The notes: generated by a model not told the origin, from the letters alone. Shown: positions 48,241 to 60,826, counted from the first letter of the stretch. The stretch is DNA of 64,000 nt from Hemileia vastatrix (GCA_030280995.1 JASXTE010000004.1:12205501-12269500), one strand, 5' to 3'. Made by a program: numbers and translations.

Positions 48241-48704
48241 AAGAATTTTTGAAGGTATTTTTTCTATAATCTATAAATGTGAAATGTTTCTAGATTATTA
48301 AAATGTAAGGGTATAATCACCTCCATATATATTATTTTAAAAATATGCCCCTTTGTGTAAAATTAACAAAGGAATTTAACATAAAAAAATTTCCTTTGTA
48401 TTTGTGACACAGTAGAAAATTTATAAAAAAAAATACATGGCTAAGCTACTTAATTGATAGTGGTCAAGTACACTGAAGACTTCAAAATTTTATTAAGGAA
48501 AATAATTAAAAAAATAAAGTTTAAAATTTAATGTTTCATTCAGGAAGGGCAAGACTAATAAAAAAAATAAATTTTAGTTTGATGGTGATGAGATGGTAGA
48601 GTTAATGAAACATACTTAGCAACATCTAACTTAATGGTTTTTACCTAGATCAACAATAATTAATAAGAGAGAATTTTTAAATGAATGTGAAAGAAATGGT
48701 GCTG
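48241..48704. other. No gene seen
   Basis: AT-rich spacer between the unidentified remnants and the 3' end of the SNF2 gene. Confidence 0.4.
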
Positions 48705-50947
48705 ACACGTGAAATATTTTCCTCAATAGTAGATTCAACAATATACTTGTATACATAAACTTCTTTTTCTTGGCAAATGCGATTAACACGACCAATTGCC
48801 TGCTTCTCAGAAGCTGGGTTCCAAGTTGGCTCCTAAAGAAAAAATCTTATAAATGAAGGTTCTTGCTAAAATTATAAATACTTACCATTAAGAACACATG
48901 AGATGCCATAGTGAGATTCAATCCTTCTCCACCAGCCTTTAGATTCATCAGGAGTACACCAGTCTTGATAAGTGAAAATGACTTGAGAAAATTCTTGCGT
49001 GTACTTTCATTGGTTGTGCCATCAAATAGAATGTGACATATTTCATAATCATCAAGTGCAAATGAAATCCTATTTTTTTGAAGACATATCAGTTTTAACA
49101 GCAATGAAATGGATTTAGGGATCCAGTATTAATTTCCAAAAAACCTACAACTTCAGGGTAGTAGTCCACTCTGAGAAAATAATGCACTTCACATTTGAAT
49201 CCTGTGAAATTAAGTTGTGAAGTGTTTTAATAAGGTTAACCAATGTTGGACTATCCCTCCAATTCATATGCTCAACAGATTTGATCTCTGAGTCATATGG
49301 CATTTTGGGATGAGTACAAAATCTACGCAAACTGGTCAATTTTGCTAAAGTTGATTGATCTTTTGAATGCAGATTGTCACTACTGCCAATTCCAAGAGAT
49401 TGAAAAGTTTTTGAATGCCTTTTAGAGTAAAGACAAGCAAGGTCCTCAGTAAGCTTTATGGATATTGTATTTTCATGCATAGAGGGAGTGAGCTGATCAT
49501 TAATCGTGTCTAGGCCAACTAATTGTCGGGATCGTCTGATCATTACATCACCCAAGATATCCTGGATAAAATTTTTGACCTTTGTGTAATTTCCTTCTTT
49601 TTCATGCTGTGCCACATGCTGATTCCACCCAGCAGGAGTAGTGAATGGTGCAAGTCAAAGGAACCTGAAGATGGCATACAAATCTTGACAGCTATTTTTA
49701 ATTGGTGTTCCAGTAATGCACAGCCGTTGAGAGGTCTTCAAGCAAAGTACTGCCGTTGAGGCCTTGATTCTTGATTCACAAATGTGGCTTCAAAATAAAT
49801 TGGACTTAGAAGTAAAAAAACTAAGAGTAGGAAAATTTTCAACTTACTGAGCTTCATCTAGAATAACACAAAACCAGAGAACATGATATAACCCCTTGCT
49901 TGTGTTGATATCCTCCAAGTCATTTATCACCAGATTGTAGCTAGTCAGAACTACATGTGAATCAAGCCAGATGTTGAAAGTTTTGTGTCGTCCTCTGCCA
50001 TGGTAGATAGTGATTTTGAGATTGATATCAGCTGATACATGCCAGATGATTTCATCTTTACATTGCTGAAGCAAGCTTCTAGGGACAATTATTAAGGTTG
50101 CCTTTAGTCTTGGATTGCTTGACTGTGCATCAACAAGGTGGGAAAATTGAGAAGCTTTGTCTAAGGTGTTGAAAATTAATGCAATAGTGGTAACTGTCTT
50201 TCCTAGACCCATTTCATCTGCTAGCAGAATTGATTTGGAAGGAGGATTCTGGAGGAGTTTTCGGCTCAAATAATTTTCCCAGCTATTCTCCCCTGTCTGT
50301 TGCCAAAGGTAAGTTTGGGTGCGGGATTCTTGAGAGAGCATAAAAGAAAGCGCATTCTTTTGATGTGGTAGTAGTGTTGTATTTAAATTTTGAACATTGA
50401 TTTCGTGTATAGGATGATAAGGTGCAGAGGGAAGTAAGGAATTGGTGGAGATAGATGGTAGTTGATTGCTTTGATTGAATAAATCTTGTATGGGACAGTA
50501 CAAGTGAGTTGATGGGTTATAGCCAGGTGGAAGAATAATTATGTTGTAGATTGATGCAAGTGCATGGGGGATGGTGAATAAGAAATTAGAAATACAGAAA
50601 ATCAAAATATTAATTTTTAAGGGACAGTCAGCACCCTTTTGGGGTATCAATGTAGCTTCAACCCATAAAGGGGGTTAATCCTGCCCAGGAAGCCAACCCC
50701 CAACAGGAGCAACTAACGTTTGATAACCTGGTTGGCCAAGTAGGTCATATAGGATTTGAGAATGAGTAGGGCACAGTTTACCAATGTTTATATGAGGTGA
50801 TTGTGGCCTGACCCTTATAGTATGTTTTTTATGAGAGAGATAAAGTGATTCAGGTTGCTCCACCAAACCTTGGAAGCTAAAAGAGTCAGATATGTGAGAT
50901 TGAAGCAAGCCGATGCAGACAGGAGAGGTAGAAGAAGATGATTCCAT
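48705..50947 (-). pseudogene. SNF2 helicase (RAD5/RAD16-like, no RING), one clear in-frame stop
   Basis: Multi-exon ATP-dependent DNA translocase. N-terminus MESSSSTSPVCIGLLQSHIS at 50947-50675, then frame 50650-49844: LLPHQKNALSFML, Walker A LADEMGLGKT, IIVPRSLLQQ, and Walker B ILDEAQ. Motif III CITGTPIKNSCQDLYA lies at about 49730-49690 after a short intron. Frame 49615-49145 has MIRRSRQL and IIFSEWT; 49104-48847 has GVLLMNLKAGGEGLNL, and after a further intron EPTWNPASEKQAIGRVNRIC (48833 down) and IVESTIEENI complete the helicase C domain. A TGA at 49655-49657 (FRFL*LAPF, normally Arg) interrupts it, and the 50650-50675 junction needs an intron or holds a lesion. The RING finger that RAD5 and RAD16 carry between motifs III and IV is absent; the N-terminus has a weak HIRAN-like look. 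Confidence 0.85.
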
Positions 50948-52399
50948 CTTAAATAGAAATAAAATTTGAGAGAAAAGATGATAATTCAGGAAGAAGTGGG
51001 TATTTACGCAAGATACAAAAATTTCATTTCCAAGCAGTCACATGATCTAAATAAAAACTAAATTTATCCATGTTGATTAAAGTCATGCCAAACTCTGTAG
51101 GTCCAGAAAAAATATGACAAAAAAGATCAGCAAGTGATATTAACTGTGTTAAACTTTTTACATAGATTTAAATCTCAGGAGGTACACATAAGTCATAAGA
51201 GATTTTTAAAATTAAATATTTTTTTATTCATAAATAATCTAAACAGCACTTGTAGGATTTATGAATTTAGTTTATCTCCCAAATAAAAGCATATATTTGG
51301 AAACCTTGAAAAAAAAGAATATATTGAATGTTCCACCTCTTCTAGTGGAGAAAATAATTTTTGGACTGAATAAAAGTTTCTATGGACACAGAACTACATC
51401 CATTAATTTTTATGTTTCCATTACACAGAATGGCAATGAGAAGGCAGGATCATGAATATTAGAAATATGACTTCATTTACAAAACTTCTGTTCTTACACT
51501 GTTCAATTCAATTGGTTAAATTATCTGTAGATCACAGCCAATGAGTATGGAAAATCTGATATTGTACAGAGCTTATAATTTAACTTGTGGGATCTTGTAA
51601 ATACAAACCACAGATTACACTTAATAGAGTCAAACAGGTGCTGGAAAGTTCACAAGATCATTTATTTTCATTAATATAATGAATTATTTATATAAAATAT
51701 AAAATATATACTCCTCCCCTTTATTTTTCACAAAAACATTCCAAAAATTGAAACTAAATTTTAATTCAATATATTTATCATCCAGTACATACATATGAGT
51801 AAAAATAAAAATTAAACTTATAATATTAACACAACACTTGCACAACTGGAGGGGGGGTACACTAGTGTCCAGGGGTGCACCACCCAGCCCCTTTCAGGCA
51901 GGTGCTAAGCCCCAATCAAGAATTTCAAAACGCCACTCACTTCTTTTAAGTTAAATATTATGACAAATTTCTTTATTAAAATGGACTATCATTTTTACTT
52001 AAAAATTTTCTTATTAATAAATCTTTTGAGCTTTTTCAAAAAGCAACTTCTGTTGATATAACCAATCACATATTCAAGAAATAATAACTATATATATATA
52101 CAGTAAAAACACGCAGATGGCAAGGACAATGCATTATGTAATCACAATAATTGAAACTATATATTAATCAAGCAAAAGGCTAGTGGAGATGAAATAAGAA
52201 GCATACATACAGGGTAACACATTTTCCCTCATGCATTTCTCTTTTCAATCAGCATTCTAGAAACATAATTTTTTTTTTTTCATACACCATCATCAAAATG
52301 AGAATCAAAAATTTAAAAAATGTTTTTTATACATTTCATTCATAGAAATAATGTGTATACATGCTGTTGTGTGTTTTCTTTTTTTGGGGCACCAATATT
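50948..52399. other. No gene seen; one GC-rich patch
   Basis: Mostly AT-rich. A GC-richer patch at about 51850-51915 (GGGGGGGTACACTAGTGTCC, then CAGGGGTGCACCACCC) contains CACTAGTG and could be an element end, but no matching inverted partner was found. Confidence 0.4.
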
Positions 52400-53717
52400 G
52401 CATACATGAGGCGACATGTTGCCTCATGTATGCATGTAAGTCAAATATTGCTGGGCTACTTTAAAACTGAGAAGCAAGTTAAGTTTGAAATTGCATACAT
52501 GAGGCGACATGTTGCCTCATGTATGCATTATGGGTGCTCCTATATAGAATAAATATAACAGCACTTATACATTTGTCTGTTGAAACATGCATAAATGAGG
52601 CGATATGTCGCCTGATGTATGCATGCATGTGTAATAGTATTAATAGGTCAATTTTACCTATAGTTTTTGACCCTAGCAGAGGGCCTGCATGCATATATGA
52701 GACGACATGTTGCCTCATATATGCATGCTTGTAATTGATCAATATTATATATTTATTACCTTGTATTCCACATGCATACATGAGGCAACATGTTGCCTCA
52801 TGTATGCATGTGTGTTAGCCCATGTAAATATACAAAATGACTATGTAATATATACAATTAAACATGTGAGTATTGCATACATGAGGCGACATGTCACCTC
52901 ATATATGCAATAAAACACCATCCTTGCCTTTGAACTGTATTAGTAGCCTGGCAATGACTTTACTTACCTGCATACATGAGGCAACATGTCCCCTCATGTA
53001 TGCAATATCTCTACATTTATAATTTTAAATTTTACTTAAAAGTTGCTTAAATGAGGCAACATGTCGCCTCATGTATGCAAAATTGATTAAAATGTATTAA
53101 ATTGAATACATGAGGGGACATGTCGCCTCATGTATGCAAAGTACAAGTTTTTGTAGTGGCTATTAATAACCCTGCTTACTATTTTGCATACATGAGGTGA
53201 CATGTCGCCTCATGTATTCAATTTAATACATTTTGATCAATTTAGCAAACATGAGGCAACATGTCGCCTCATGTATGCAACTTGTAAGTAAAATTTTAAA
53301 TTATAAATGTAGAGATATTGCATACATGAGGCAACATGTCACCTCATGTATTCAGGTAAGTAAATTCATTGCCAGGCTACTAATACAGTTCAAAGGCAAG
53401 GATGGTGTTTTATTGCATACATGTTTAATTGTATATATTACATAGTCATTTTGTATATTTACATGGGCTAACACACATGCATACATGAGGGGACATGTCC
53501 CCTCATGTATGCATGTGGAATACAAGGTAATAAATATAATAATATTGATCAATTTGCATACATGAGGTGACATGTCGCCTCATGTATGCAAAGTACAAGT
53601 TTTTGTAGCGGCTATTAATAACCCTGCTTACTATTTTGCATACATGAGGCAACATGTCGCCTCATGTATTCAATTTAATACATTTTGATCAATTTTGCAT
53701 ACATGAGGCGAAATGCT
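52400..53717. repeat. Palindrome array 2: 34-bp palindromes inside a giant inverted repeat
   Basis: Seventeen sites with half-site GCATACATGAGGCGACA and its reverse complement, two of them half-copies. Whole sites start at 52400, 52493, 52589, 52691, 52774, 52875, 52970, 53045, 53104, 53186, 53245, 53330, 53479, 53556 and 53638; half sites at 53415 and 53697. Spacers are mirrored about the spacer 53138-53185: each left spacer recurs reverse-complemented on the right, back to the site at 52691 and out to 53556. The central spacer (AAAGTACAAGTTTTTGTAG) then recurs directly at 53590, so a further piece was appended. Frames here are spurious. Confidence 0.95.
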
Positions 53718-53997
53718 ATACATGGTTCCAAACGTTATTTATATAGTCTCATAAAATTGCAAAAAGATGTAATATTTTTAATTTATTTGTATTTGGCGCA
53801 TTATAGTATGAGTTATGCTTTACTTTTTTACATTAGTTGCACAAATGTAATGTAACCTTCCTTAGTCATGCATTCAACTTATGCCACCATATTTTGCATT
53901 GAATTTCTTAATATAAGCTGAGAAGTCTACCTGTCTCATCCACAAACTTCTCTACTCTTAACCACCTCTTTTCAAAAACCATGAACGCAGAACACAG

Positions 53998-56544
53998 ATG
54001 TCTCAACAAGCTCAATCCACAGCCTCAACCCCCAGTCAGGCACCTCCCAGCTCACCCTCCTCTCCAGATGTAGAGCTGCCTCAACAAAAATCCAGTTCTA
54101 ATGATTCATACCATTCCCTGTTGTCAGCTCAAGATGTGGATCCTCAGGTGAATCTGACATCTGGTGAGTAATTTTTTTTATATAGAAGTTAAAACCTTTA
54201 TTAAAATCTCATTTTATACATTGTTTTTATTCATGTAGAAGCTTTAACTGTTGCTCCTCAACAACCTTCCAACACTTTGGAGTCAGGTGATGCAGTGAAC
54301 AGTGAATCTGACACATCAGGTCAGAACCAGTAACATTGTTCTTTCTACAGAAGCTGATTGTTTTTTCATAGATGACATACCTCTTGCTCAAGAAGCCAAA
54401 GAAAGAAAACCATCTTCTTCAAGCCATGTATTGAAAAATGAGGTGTATAAAATTTCTACTGAGGAGTTTATCTTGCAGTACACTAAATTTCAAACTGGTG
54501 TTGAATCACTCTTAAATGGAACTTTATTTGCGGATTCAGCTATGAAGAAGGTGAAGGATCTTTTGGATCTTGTCCAAGAGCAGAAAAATGGTCAGTTTTT
54601 TTCACTGTTTTCATTATAAGTATTTAGTAGTAATTTTTTCTTTCAGCTGTTTCTTCTGGGTCTCAGCTTCCTCCAGAGGAAAAAATGGTTATCATTAACC
54701 TCACCACTGATGATCAACCCTCCAGGCATCCAAAGAGAAAATCAGCTGAAGCAGCCCCTAACTATAATATACCTACTGATTCTGAGGATGAAACCTTCAA
54801 CCCTGCTTCAAAGAAGAAGAAACTTACAAAAAAATCACTCACCACGACAACCACCAACCCTTCCACCCAATCTTCAGCTCCTTCAACATCAAAAATTGTG
54901 TCTGATAAAGCCATCCCTACTACTGCTTCTCCAACTGCTCCTGCTCTTTCTCAACCTGTAGTTTCCACCCTTACAACTGCTTCCCCTCATCCCACTTTAC
55001 AAGCCCCAACTTCATCAACCTCAGCTCCTTTAAATGTTGCTTCCAGACCTCCACCACCAAAATCAACCCAGCCTCCAAGTGCCAAAGATACCACCGTTCT
55101 ACTCTCTAAATCCAATACCCCAGCTGTTACCACTAAACCTCTCCCCTCTTTCACTACTTCTGTCCCAGATGCTTCTCCACCTTTAGCCACTGGTCCTACT
55201 TCTATCCCACTTTCTCAGCCTGCTCCCACCCTCACACCCACCTCAGCTTCACAGACTCATTTAGGACCCTTTCCAGCTCCCCCTCTCCCTGAATCAACCT
55301 CAACTTCTACCAAAGAAAGTGACAACTACATTCCCCCCTTTGAGAGATCCTACCAGTTTATCTTTCCAGAATTCAGAGACAAAATAACTGAAAGTTGTAA
55401 AATATATGAAACAAGATTACCCAACGAGTCCTGGAGAAACTTGGCATTCTGCTCCTATGAAATCCTCAATCAAAATTCTGCTCTTAAATCTCAGTCGCCG
55501 ATGGATTTAAGAAACATTAAACTTAAATTCAAGTCATCATCTTCTACTGTTGGAGAGTGGCTCAGTGAGGTCACTACACTTGGTAAATATTTTTTCTTAT
55601 TTTTCACTTTTATTTTATTTATCTGGCTTACAAGTTCCATAGCCCCTTTGTTCCTCCAACCATCTGCCTTTGAACTTTGGAACAGAAAGGATGTTTTTGA
55701 CATGAAGATTTTGAAGCAGAGGTCTGCTAATGTTACTAGTTTATTCATCAACCTTTCTTCTCTTGCACTTCCATCCAAATCAAGTAAGCGTGATTGGGCA
55801 AGCTTAATCATGGAATCAATCCAGATATCAGGAAATACACTTGAATCATCCATAAGAGATGTTTTCAAAGAAAATGTGAATGAAGAAAGTGTTCTTAATA
55901 TTATCCAGGACATTGATAAGATGATGTACAAGCAAAAGGTGGACGTTGCCAAAATCGGCTCAGCTTCTGATGAATCATCTCTCACTATTTCCGTCAAGCA
56001 TCTGGCTAATCTATACAAAAAGATTCTTTAGATGGTTCAATGTCTGGCACTCTTAAAAGGATATTCAAATTGTGATGATTTCCTGCAAGATAGAGTAGCA
56101 TCAGGCTCATCAGTGCAAGAGAGCTCAGCTAGGGCAGGAGCAGGACCTATCCTTGCTACTTCAAGGTCAAAGTTAATTTTTTCCCACCTTGCTTACTTTT
56201 TTGCTGCTGGTGTTAGGGGACTCTTCCTGAGCTCAAATGATGCTAGAAGGAAAACTCAATCCACTTGTGGGGAGTTGATTGAGGTAACTAACCTGTTGAT
56301 GAGAAGTAGTTCACATCAGCATGATGTTTCATGGCCCAGGAACCATGCTCTCATTGTTGATACCATAGTTAACTCACTATGTCAAAAACAATTTTACATT
56401 CCTGTTTCTCTTTCTCTGGAGCAGGTCTCCAAATCTATTTTACATGACTTTATAGAGCAATGGACTATTGATATAAGTGAAGGAGAAATACCATGGATAA
56501 GAACATCTGCTAAAAGATGTAGACAACCACAACTTACTTTGTAA
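53998..56544 (+). pseudogene. Gene B: paralogue of gene A, one in-frame stop
   Basis: Exons: 53998-54163, 54239-54319, 54351-54590, 54647-55582, 55643-56544. All junctions are GT-AG and in phase, though the second intron would be only 31 bp, so it may be eroded. Start MSQQAQSTASTPSQAPPSS. The first half is Ser/Thr/Pro-rich (the 54850-55330 stretch is almost wholly S, T, P, A); PPEEKMVIINLTTDD matches gene A PPDEVIVIRDDDE. The second half has FERSYQFIFPEFRDKITES, then LFLQPSAFELWNRKDVFDMKI, matching gene A across a conserved intron, and ends with GVRGLFLSSNDARR. TAG at 56029-56031 separates the last 170 residues. No known domain or catalytic motif. It begins 280 bp after palindrome array 2. 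Confidence 0.65.
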
Positions 56545-57152
56545 TTAGATTTATTGATTTTTTCTTGAAATTCATTTATGTTAATTGTGTTGTTGAAACC
56601 ATAGTTCAAAAATATGAGATTCAGTTGGCTGCATGAAATACACTTTTTTTAAATTTTTTTAAACATTTATCACTTTGTTATTCACTTGCTGATATTTAAT
56701 GGATTTTCTTTTGATTATTTTTACATATGATGGTGTTGCAATGAAATTTTCTAAAATCTAATAATATGAAATGTTATTATGAAGTGTATGAATGTATATG
56801 AAACTTATTTTTTTGTATGTTGATTATTGGATTTGATAGCTCACAAATTATAACAGTAATTGTGTCTTTCTCTTTTCTCACATTTCTGTTCATAAATTTT
56901 TTGGATCATTTTGGTGAAGCCAAACTTATAATGCATAATGCATGAAAAATATTTTTGCTCCAAATAAAATTTTGGAATTTTTACACCTTCCTTAAATCTT
57001 ATTTAAAACAACCACCATTTACAGTCTTTGTTTCAAATTTAATTTAATTTTATAACAAGCCAATACATTAAAGATGGAACCTATTAGGGAAAGTATGTCA
57101 ATTTTATTTTTATATTTCTAATTTTCAAATATTGACAAGAAAAAAAGTTGTT
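56545..57152. other. AT-rich spacer between genes B and C
   Basis: No coding frame or repeat recognised. Confidence 0.45.
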
Positions 57153-59291
57153 ATGACTGATCCTCAGGAAGGCCCTGAGTCACCACACTCTCAATCATCT
57201 GAATCTGTAATTAGAGAATGCCTGCAGCACTAACACAGTCATCAAAGAAGCCTTTCTCAACACCCAAATCCTTCTGAACATGATTCTCAATTACACTACT
57301 ATTTTGATCCGTATATTGGTTCACCTAGTACTAGATCTGATTCTATCCCTTTTACCCAAGACTCCCCTGGCCCATCACATACTGCTTCCCCATATCCACC
57401 ACCACCAATACAACTCCCACAATACTCATTCACCCCTCAACCTCTTCCTCCTCCTCCTCCATCCCCATATCATCAATCACCTTTACCACCACCTGGTCTA
57501 CCAGGTCCACAAGACCCACCACCACCAACACCAGGTCCACCACCTCCACCACCTCCACCCCCACCAAATCCTCCCGATGTACCATCCAATCCACCTGGAC
57601 CCAGTGGTGGGGAAACTGGTGAAAATCCTAATGGTAAATAAAATTAATGTTTGGTTTTTTTATTGCAAATAATATAAACTTATAACTTATTAATTTTTTT
57701 TTTTGGTAACAGGTTAGTATTTTTAAATGATTGGTTTTTTCATATGGAAAAAGGACAGATAATCACATTTTATCTTTTTCAGAAACAGCACAACCTCTTG
57801 ATGATAGAGAATTTTCAGAATTTTTTGCTAGTGATCATGATTCTGCAGAGTGTGGTATGTTTGAAAAATTCATTATTTTTGTATATAATTTCTAATCTCT
57901 ATGTGGCCCATTTCAGGTACAGCTGGCTTGGATCCTAAGTCATATATCAAATTTCACAAGCATCATGAACAAACCTCCAAGAAGAGAAAAACTGAAGATG
58001 CTACAAAAAAGAAAATTGCCAATTTGGCTTCTAAATCACCTATCCCTTCTGCCTCTGCTCCATTGGGTCGCTCCATTATTTCTTTTGCTAGACTCCTCCT
58101 AGGAATAGACCCAGCTACTCATAAAATTCCTGATCCTCCTTCCAATGAGATAGTCAATCAATGGAGCACTTCCCAAACTGAGAGGGAGAGGATGATTAAA
58201 GCAATTCAGGATAAGCCATGTACAAAATTAACCCCAGCTCAGCGACAGTTAGTCATTAAAGTTGAAACCCAAAAACTTTTTTCAACCTTCAAAAATGCAA
58301 AATTTGTCCCAAATACCGACTATGCTTTACCTCCTGGCTAGATGATTAATACAAAGTGGAAATGTCAAGCTGAAGCACAATTGGCCCAAACTGTTATAAG
58401 CTGTTTTTGCTATCTTTGGGGATCTAGTATGGATGGAGACTGGAACTCTACCATAATCACTCACATTGTTCTTGGATAGAAGGCCTGCTATCATGGGAAG
58501 GGTTTGATAAACTTTTCAGTTTCAGATGAGTCTGTTACAGATAAAGCAGTTTTTAGCGTTCTAGAGAGGTGGATCTCTGGGAAGTCTAAAAAATTTTCTG
58601 ATATGTCAAAAGATAAATCATCTGAAACTGAAAAGCTTGAAAAGGTGAAGTTGAAAAAAGTAAAGGTTCAAATGTCTAAAAGAAGAAGAGAGGTAAGCAT
58701 GTTCATTTTATAGCTTTTCAAAAGTTTTTGAGACTAAATATAATATTTTTATATTTGCGTGATGGACGAATAAACATGGCTTCATCTTTTTTGGTTCCTG
58801 AAATGGCTGGATTATTCAAAGATATCTGTATTCACTCTGATACTGAGACAGGCCAAGATGGGAGTAGATTAAAACTTCCGATTCCTTGGAGAAGTGCAGG
58901 TTTGGTTCGATGTTTAAATGGACTTGACAGGGGGTCAATGTCCAAATCACTTGCAAATTCTAAATCTCAAACAGCCAAGGCAGCTATCAAAAAAAAGTTT
59001 GATTGAAAATTGAAGGTCCCTCAACCCTCAGGAATGGAAGGTGGTCAACCTGTTTCAGGTCCCAGCAGTTTCCCTATGGATGATATTGGTGAAGAAGCAT
59101 TTCCTGGGGATCTTCCAAAAGCCTTTTTAGATGAAACATACTACAATAATTTGTCTGTGGTAGAGCAGTCCTTTGTTGATACTGAGACAAAAGTCAATTT
59201 GGAATATTTAGCAACTGTTATAGAATTTTACTGTTTCAAAAGTCAAGCTACTTTGAATGCAGAACAACTTAAATTGTTAAAGAAAAATTAA
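57153..59291 (+). pseudogene. Gene C: proline-rich protein of unknown function, four in-frame stops
   Basis: Exon 1 57153-about 57636 (MTDPQEGPESPHSQ), then 57783-57854 and 57917-58692, joining in phase; a later exon covers about 58770-59291. Residues 60-155 are a proline-rich tract with runs of up to ten prolines. Then come a basic segment (SKKRKTEDATKKK), a helical segment (RSIISFARLLLGIDPATHK, LTPAQRQLVIKVETQKLF), and a late LPIPWRSAGLVRCLNGLDR segment. Stops: TAA 57231-57233 (in a Gln/His run), TAG 58339-58341 and TAG 58477-58479 (after PG and LG, where Trp is likely), and TGA 59004-59006; the frame resumes unchanged after each. The family is not recognised; it may be the second protein of a DNA transposon. 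It follows gene B on the same strand. Confidence 0.5.
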
Positions 59292-59651
59292 ATGCATTAC
59301 TTGTTCAAATTTATTGAAGCTATACTATATTTGGTAAAAAAACTTTCTAAATATTAACCTTATTTTTCATCATAGCTTGGAGGAAACATGTAATTCCTTT
59401 CCCTAAGTTAATAAAATTTTCTATAAGCTAAAAAAATATTTAAAAACAGAACTAGAATTAGAATGAGTATTAGAAGGGGTTTGATTGACTATTGATGATT
59501 AGTGAAAATATTTTCTTTTTTCACCTTTTTATAACTCTAAATTCAGTGTAATATTTTTTTACAACTCCTATTGTTTATTGCTATAGGTGAAACCTCACTT
59601 GAACAAATCATATAAGTTTTTTTTGAACATGGTGAACTATATCCCTGAAAC
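59292..59651. other. Spacer before the Gypsy LTR, no gene seen
   Basis: AT-rich; GAAAC at 59647-59651 would be the 3' copy of the Gypsy target duplication, but the other copy lies outside the window. Confidence 0.4.
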
Positions 59652-60826
59652 TGTCAGTGTATCTAGTATTTTAGTATGATATAATAGTATTTATTTATGG
59701 TCCTACTAATTATTGATAAATGATTTAGTGATTAAACCTCAGGGGAAGACTAATAAAATATTTATACTCAAATAAAACTCACAATACTTGGATTTAAATG
59801 TGTGCTGGTGGTTGAAAATAGATGAATATAATATAGTTATAGCTTATATAAAGATAATATCAATTTATAATGGCTTTATAATATATTTATAAATTCTAAT
59901 AATTGTATTTTAGTGTTTGTTTTAATTTTAGTAAGTGAATGATGATAAATAACTGTCAAAATCCCTCATTACTTATACCCAAATCCCCTGGAGTGCACAG
60001 ACCTTCAATCCAGATGATGTCACTGCTATCCGCGGCAATTACAGCACTGTGAGGGCCCATCACCTCCCCATGGCGTCCACTTCAAGAAGATTCAACACCC
60101 AGACCTCCAGTAAGGACCCTCCATCACAATTAATGATAGCACAGACCTATACCATAAATAGAAAATCCAGATAAAAGCAGATACCATAAAGAAACAGGTA
60201 AAATAAGCAATCCAAAAGAGATTTAATGAAACCCAAAGCATATAAAGGAAACAAATGAAGTTTCCAAGCCCCCAATAACATCCCCAAGCATCCACATTAA
60301 CCCAGAAATAACCTCCCAACCCATAAATTGTGAATATCCATCTAAGGAAGCAGATTAAGTTGTCCAAACAGAGTGTATGCGCCTGACATAGATTTCTATG
60401 CTTCTTTAGGCGTTGTGAATCCACTTATTTTGTCCATATGACCTAAAATCAGCAGAAAAACAAAGTTTATAGGCTATTAAGAGGCTAAAACCCACTTATA
60501 GACCTAAATATACATAATATACTGCATATTTCACTGAATATGAGTTTTATGTATACATTTAAGCTTATGTATGTCCATAATTACTTAAAATCACTTAAGA
60601 TAAGTCTATTATGACTCCATTAACACCTTAATAAGTATTATTAGGCTTTAGAGAGGCTATTTAAACTACTATAAGTTATATAATAGTGTAATAATTATAT
60701 ATATATGTAAAATAATCATATATATAATTGTTTTAACCTTAATTTTAAGAGATAAGCTAAATGTACTTAAGGTTATTTTATTTTAAGCATAAGAAATACT
60801 CAGTCCTAGGGATATCTAGGCTGACA
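59652..60826 (-). repeat. 3' LTR of the chromodomain Gypsy
   Basis: 1175 bp with short terminal inverted repeats TGTCAG (60826 end) and CTGACA (59652 end). The TG end lies directly after the polypurine tract. The distal two-thirds matches the truncated LTR at 36382-37075. The Trp-rich open frame at 60092-60424 lies wholly inside it and is not a gene. Confidence 0.8.

Noticed and set aside
50630..50665. GGGGTATCAATGT motif as a Harbinger end inside the SNF2 gene
   Set aside because: Only about 13 bp match and no partner end or target duplication was found; most likely chance or a short relic in an intron.
51850..51915. CACTAGTG in a GC-rich patch as the end of the CACTA-type element
   Set aside because: No inverted partner was found on the other side of the Tnp2 gene, so the border claim is unsupported.
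52361..53573. Several 60-100 aa frames with recurring YMRRHVASCM-type peptides
   Set aside because: They are translations of the 34-bp palindrome on either strand.
52400..53717. CRISPR-like array
   Set aside because: Regular repeats and spacers, but repeats are long perfect palindromes, spacers are mirrored copies of each other, and the context is eukaryotic.
60092..60424. Trp/Tyr-rich 110-aa frame, also present at 36802-37029
   Set aside because: Both lie wholly within copies of the Gypsy LTR; the shared frame reflects LTR similarity, not a gene.
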